Shown here: positions 24,504 through 26,410 of the stretch, piece after piece
Layout: each line of letters opens with the position of its first letter
Numbering within the stretch: the stretch's first letter is position 1
Made by a program: the position numbers and the translations under genes
Source of the DNA: Hungatella sp. UBA3402
Lineage (GTDB): Bacteria > Bacillota > Clostridia > Lachnospirales > Lachnospiraceae
Assembly: GCA_002358555.1 (NCBI GenBank)
Contig: DEPC01000157.1
Coordinates: 1 to 26,410 of the forward strand
Length of the DNA stretch: 26,410 bases
Direction: 5' to 3'
Notes under the pieces: model-generated
What the model was told of the DNA's origin: nothing
Database searches by the model: none
The model's input: only the letters and a program-made list of their open reading frames with translations

Positions 24504-24950
24504 ATGAAACGCATCATAGTAGAATATGAAAAATGTGATGGCTGTAAAAACTGCTCCGCTGCCTGTATGCAGGCACACCGGAAAACGGATGGGACTATTT
24601 ATGATTTAGATTTGACAGACCCTCAAAATGAATCTCGCAATTTCATTTTAAAAGATGCCAAAGGTCAATACAAGCCTCTATTTTGTCGTCATTGTGATGA
24701 CCCAGAATGTGTCAAATCCTGTATGAGTGGTGCTCTCTATAAAGAGCCTGAAAGTGGCCATGTATTTTATGATGAGACTCGATGTGGCTCCTGCTTCATG
24801 TGTGTCATGAATTGTCCTTTTGGAATTCTAAAACCTGACACTGTCACCCAAAGCAAAGTCATTAAGTGTGATTTTTGTGTAAACGCAGGCGGAGAACCGT
24901 CCTGTGTAGCCTCCTGCCCCAAGAAGGCTATCCATGTAGAGGAGGTGTGA
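24504..24950 (+). CDS. cooF: CooF-like four-cluster ferredoxin
   Basis: A 148-residue iron-sulfur protein of the HycB/DmsB/CooF type. Four cysteine sets fit four [4Fe-4S] clusters: CDGCKNCSAAC, CRHCDDPECVKSC, CGSCFMCVMNCP and CDFC...CVASCP. It should carry electrons from the CooS-like protein to the FAD/NAD oxidoreductase that follows. It starts at ATG 24504 with AAAGGAG 8 nt upstream; a GTG at 24495 overlaps the ribosome site and is unlikely. It lies 15 nt after cooS and 3 nt before the next gene. Confidence 0.92.
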   Translation: MKRIIVEYEKCDGCKNCSAACMQAHRKTDGTIYDLDLTDPQNESRNFILKDAKGQYKPLFCRHCDDPECVKSCMSGALYKEPESGHVFYDETRCGSCFMCVMNCPFGILKPDTVTQSKVIKCDFCVNAGGEPSCVASCPKKAIHVEEV

Positions 24951-24953
24951 GAC

Positions 24954-26177
24954 ATGAAATATGTGATTATCGGAGCCGGAATAGCAGGTATTGAAGCTGC
25001 CAAAGCTATCAGACAGCAAGACCATACTGGAGAGATTCTCATGCTCTCCATAGATAGTTATGTACACTCCCGCTGTATGCTTCATAAGTTTATTGCTGGA
25101 GAACGCGACGAAAAGGGGTTGGACTTTACAGAACAGGATTTCTTTGAAACATATCAAATTACATGGATTAACGGTGTTCGAGTAGAAAAAATTATTCCTG
25201 ACAAAAAAGAAATCATTCTTGATACAAAAGAAACCATGTCCTATGATAAACTTCTCCTTGCCAATGGAGCTGACAGTTTTATCCCTCCTGTTGGTCAACT
25301 GCGTCAGGCGTCCAATGTATTTGGCCTCAGAAATCTCTCTGATGCGCAGGCTATTGTTGAAGAATCTAAACATGCAGACCAAGTGTTAGTAATTGGCTCT
25401 GGTTTAGTTGGATTGGATGCTGCCTATGGCCTTTTGGAGAGAGGAAAAAAGCTTACTGTAGTAGAAATGGCAGATAGAATTTTACCTGTACAGCTTGATG
25501 CCCATGCTGCCAAAGCCTACCAAGACCGATTTGAGCAGGCTGGAGTCCGCTTTATCTTGGAACGAAAAGCTTCAGAAGCAGTATGTGAGTCTGACGGCAA
25601 AATTCATAAAGTTATCCTGGACAATGGAGAGGAAATTCCTTGCGACCTCATTATTGTAGCTGCAGGTGTTCGTTCTTCCTTAGCTTGTCTGGAAGGAAGC
25701 GGTATTTCCTGTGAAAGAGGGATTGTTGTTGACTCCCTTTTAAAAACCTCATCTCCTGATATCTACGCTGCTGGAGATATTACTGCTCTATCTGGAATCT
25801 GGCCCAATGCTGCAGACCAAGGACGTATAGCTGGAAAAAATATGTGTGGACTTTCTATCCCTTATACAGATACCTATGCAATGAAAAATACGATCAATTT
25901 CTTTGGATTAGTAACTCTCTGTGTAGGAAGAATTCGCGAAGAAGATGGAGATATCATTCATATAAAAGAAGACCGCAACCAATATAAGCGTCTGATACTC
26001 AAAGATGGCAAGGTAGAAGGAATTCTTTTCCAAGGCAATATTGCCAATGCTGGAATTTGGCAATACCTTATCAAGAATAAAATTGATATCTCAGGGATTG
26101 ACAAGGATGTATTTCATATCAGCTATGCAGATTTCTATCAAGTAGGTGATAGAGGAAAATATGAGTGGGCTTTATAG
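24954..26177 (+). CDS. FAD-dependent NAD(P) oxidoreductase (FNOR-like)
   Basis: A 407-residue pyridine nucleotide-disulfide oxidoreductase-type protein. A FAD-binding GxGxxG at the N-terminus (VIIGAGIAGIEAA), an NAD-binding motif around residue 145 (VLVIGSGLVGLDAAYGLLERG), and the second FAD motif SPDIYAAGDIT are present. The region SRCMLHKFIAGE replaces the active-site Cys motif of NADH oxidases, resembling rubredoxin-reductase/NirB-type members. It likely transfers electrons between NAD(P)H and the CooF-like ferredoxin. It lies 3 nt after cooF, with GGAGG upstream, and a terminator follows. Confidence 0.92.
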   Translation: MKYVIIGAGIAGIEAAKAIRQQDHTGEILMLSIDSYVHSRCMLHKFIAGERDEKGLDFTEQDFFETYQITWINGVRVEKIIPDKKEIILDTKETMSYDKLLLANGADSFIPPVGQLRQASNVFGLRNLSDAQAIVEESKHADQVLVIGSGLVGLDAAYGLLERGKKLTVVEMADRILPVQLDAHAAKAYQDRFEQAGVRFILERKASEAVCESDGKIHKVILDNGEEIPCDLIIVAAGVRSSLACLEGSGISCERGIVVDSLLKTSSPDIYAAGDITALSGIWPNAADQGRIAGKNMCGLSIPYTDTYAMKNTINFFGLVTLCVGRIREEDGDIIHIKEDRNQYKRLILKDGKVEGILFQGNIANAGIWQYLIKNKIDISGIDKDVFHISYADFYQVGDRGKYEWAL

Positions 26178-26183
26178 AAAAGA

Positions 26184-26221
26184 AAATAGTTCTGGATATC
26201 CGTATCCAGAGCTATTTATTT
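26184..26221 (+). terminator. Terminator of the cooS operon
   Basis: A 15-bp stem with one wobble, AAATAGTTCTGGATA and TATCCAGAGCTATTT, closes a four-base loop and is followed by ATTT. It starts 6 nt after the oxidoreductase stop. The stem's A-tract gives it some symmetry, so it may work in both directions. Confidence 0.85.
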
Positions 26222-26249
26222 GCAGCAAAAAGTAACGCACCAAAGAAGG

Positions 26250-26410
26250 CTGCTCCCCGTCCTTCATCTACAGGAGCCTTAGTAACTCTTAGTTCCCTCA
26301 ACTCTGTGTTAGGAGCAAAATTCCCTAGTACTGCCTTGCGCAAATAATAGGGAATAAAGTGCCTAATGTCTACGCCCTCTACACGCCTGCCTACAAATTT
26401 TAACTAGCAC
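26250..26410. repeat. Second copy of the dispersed repeat (cut by right edge)
   Basis: The core at 26266-26323 matches the 18680 region (CATCTACAGGAGC, TTAGTAACTCTTA, then CAACTCTGTGTTAGGA and CAAAA). The end CCTGCCTAC-A-TTTTAACTA-CAC matches 18855-18878, so the outer end probably continues beyond the window. Minus-strand translation gives APNTELRELRVTKAPVDEGR, like copy one. Position 26224-26249 is unassigned spacer. Confidence 0.65.

Noticed and set aside
26165..26347. 60-codon plus-strand frame behind the oxidoreductase
   Set aside because: It overlaps the oxidoreductase end, the terminator and the repeat; no ribosome site and no recognised family.

Overview
The window looks like a low-GC Firmicutes chromosome, most likely a gut Lachnospiraceae (Blautia/Ruminococcus-like). 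Evidence: the rimP-nusA-rnpM-ylxQ-infB order, TTGACA/TATAAT-type promoters with GGAGG ribosome sites, an anaerobe's gene set (rubrerythrin, CO dehydrogenase-type protein, flavin-linked reductase), and dispersed hairpin-rich repeats. I see no tRNA, rRNA, CRISPR array or intact transposon.

Layout. (1) 1-4065, minus strand: the rimP-nusA-rnpM-ylxQ-infB operon with its promoter and a leader hairpin. infB is cut by the left edge, and its N-terminal region is a Gln/Asn/Arg/Pro-rich repeat; NusA ends in a Tyr/Asp/Gln/Asn-rich tail; a hairpin-rich repeat sits between rimP and nusA. (2) 4189-8198: a BlaI-type repressor with two palindromic operators. It faces a minus-strand set of three exported proteins (membrane-anchored, lipoprotein, SH3 domain) and precedes an M56/BlaR1-type sensor that appears broken by a frameshift. 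(3) 8403-16624, minus strand: a ChbG/YdjC-type deacetylase, a remnant of an Rpn-type nuclease, a 1738-residue DUF4132 protein with a 139-residue partner, a HAD phosphatase, and an Lrp/AsnC regulator. (4) 16835-18172, plus strand: a MATE exporter divergent from the Lrp gene, with three helically phased repeats around its promoter. (5) 18173-18982: noncoding, two nested inverted-repeat elements. (6) 18983-21751, minus strand: a secreted flavinylated FAD reductase, a deleted rubredoxin/glutamate-synthase-like pseudogene, and rubrerythrin. (7) 22094-26177, plus strand: DUF3842, CooS-like, CooF-like ferredoxin and FAD/NAD oxidoreductase, closed by a terminator. A second copy of the region-5 repeat follows and runs off the right edge.

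How the genes fit together. Region 1 makes and matures the translation and transcription machinery. Region 2 looks like a peptidase-sensor/repressor circuit controlling a small envelope operon, probably no longer inducible. Region 7, beside rubrerythrin, resembles the CODH/ferredoxin/FAD-oxidoreductase clusters linked to redox or oxidative-stress metabolism. Its CooS keeps the metal ligands but has lost the catalytic lysine and most of the proton-channel histidines, so its reaction is uncertain. The most unusual small-scale signal is two reading frames whose expected ATG start reads ATA, each at a correct or near-correct ribosome-site distance.
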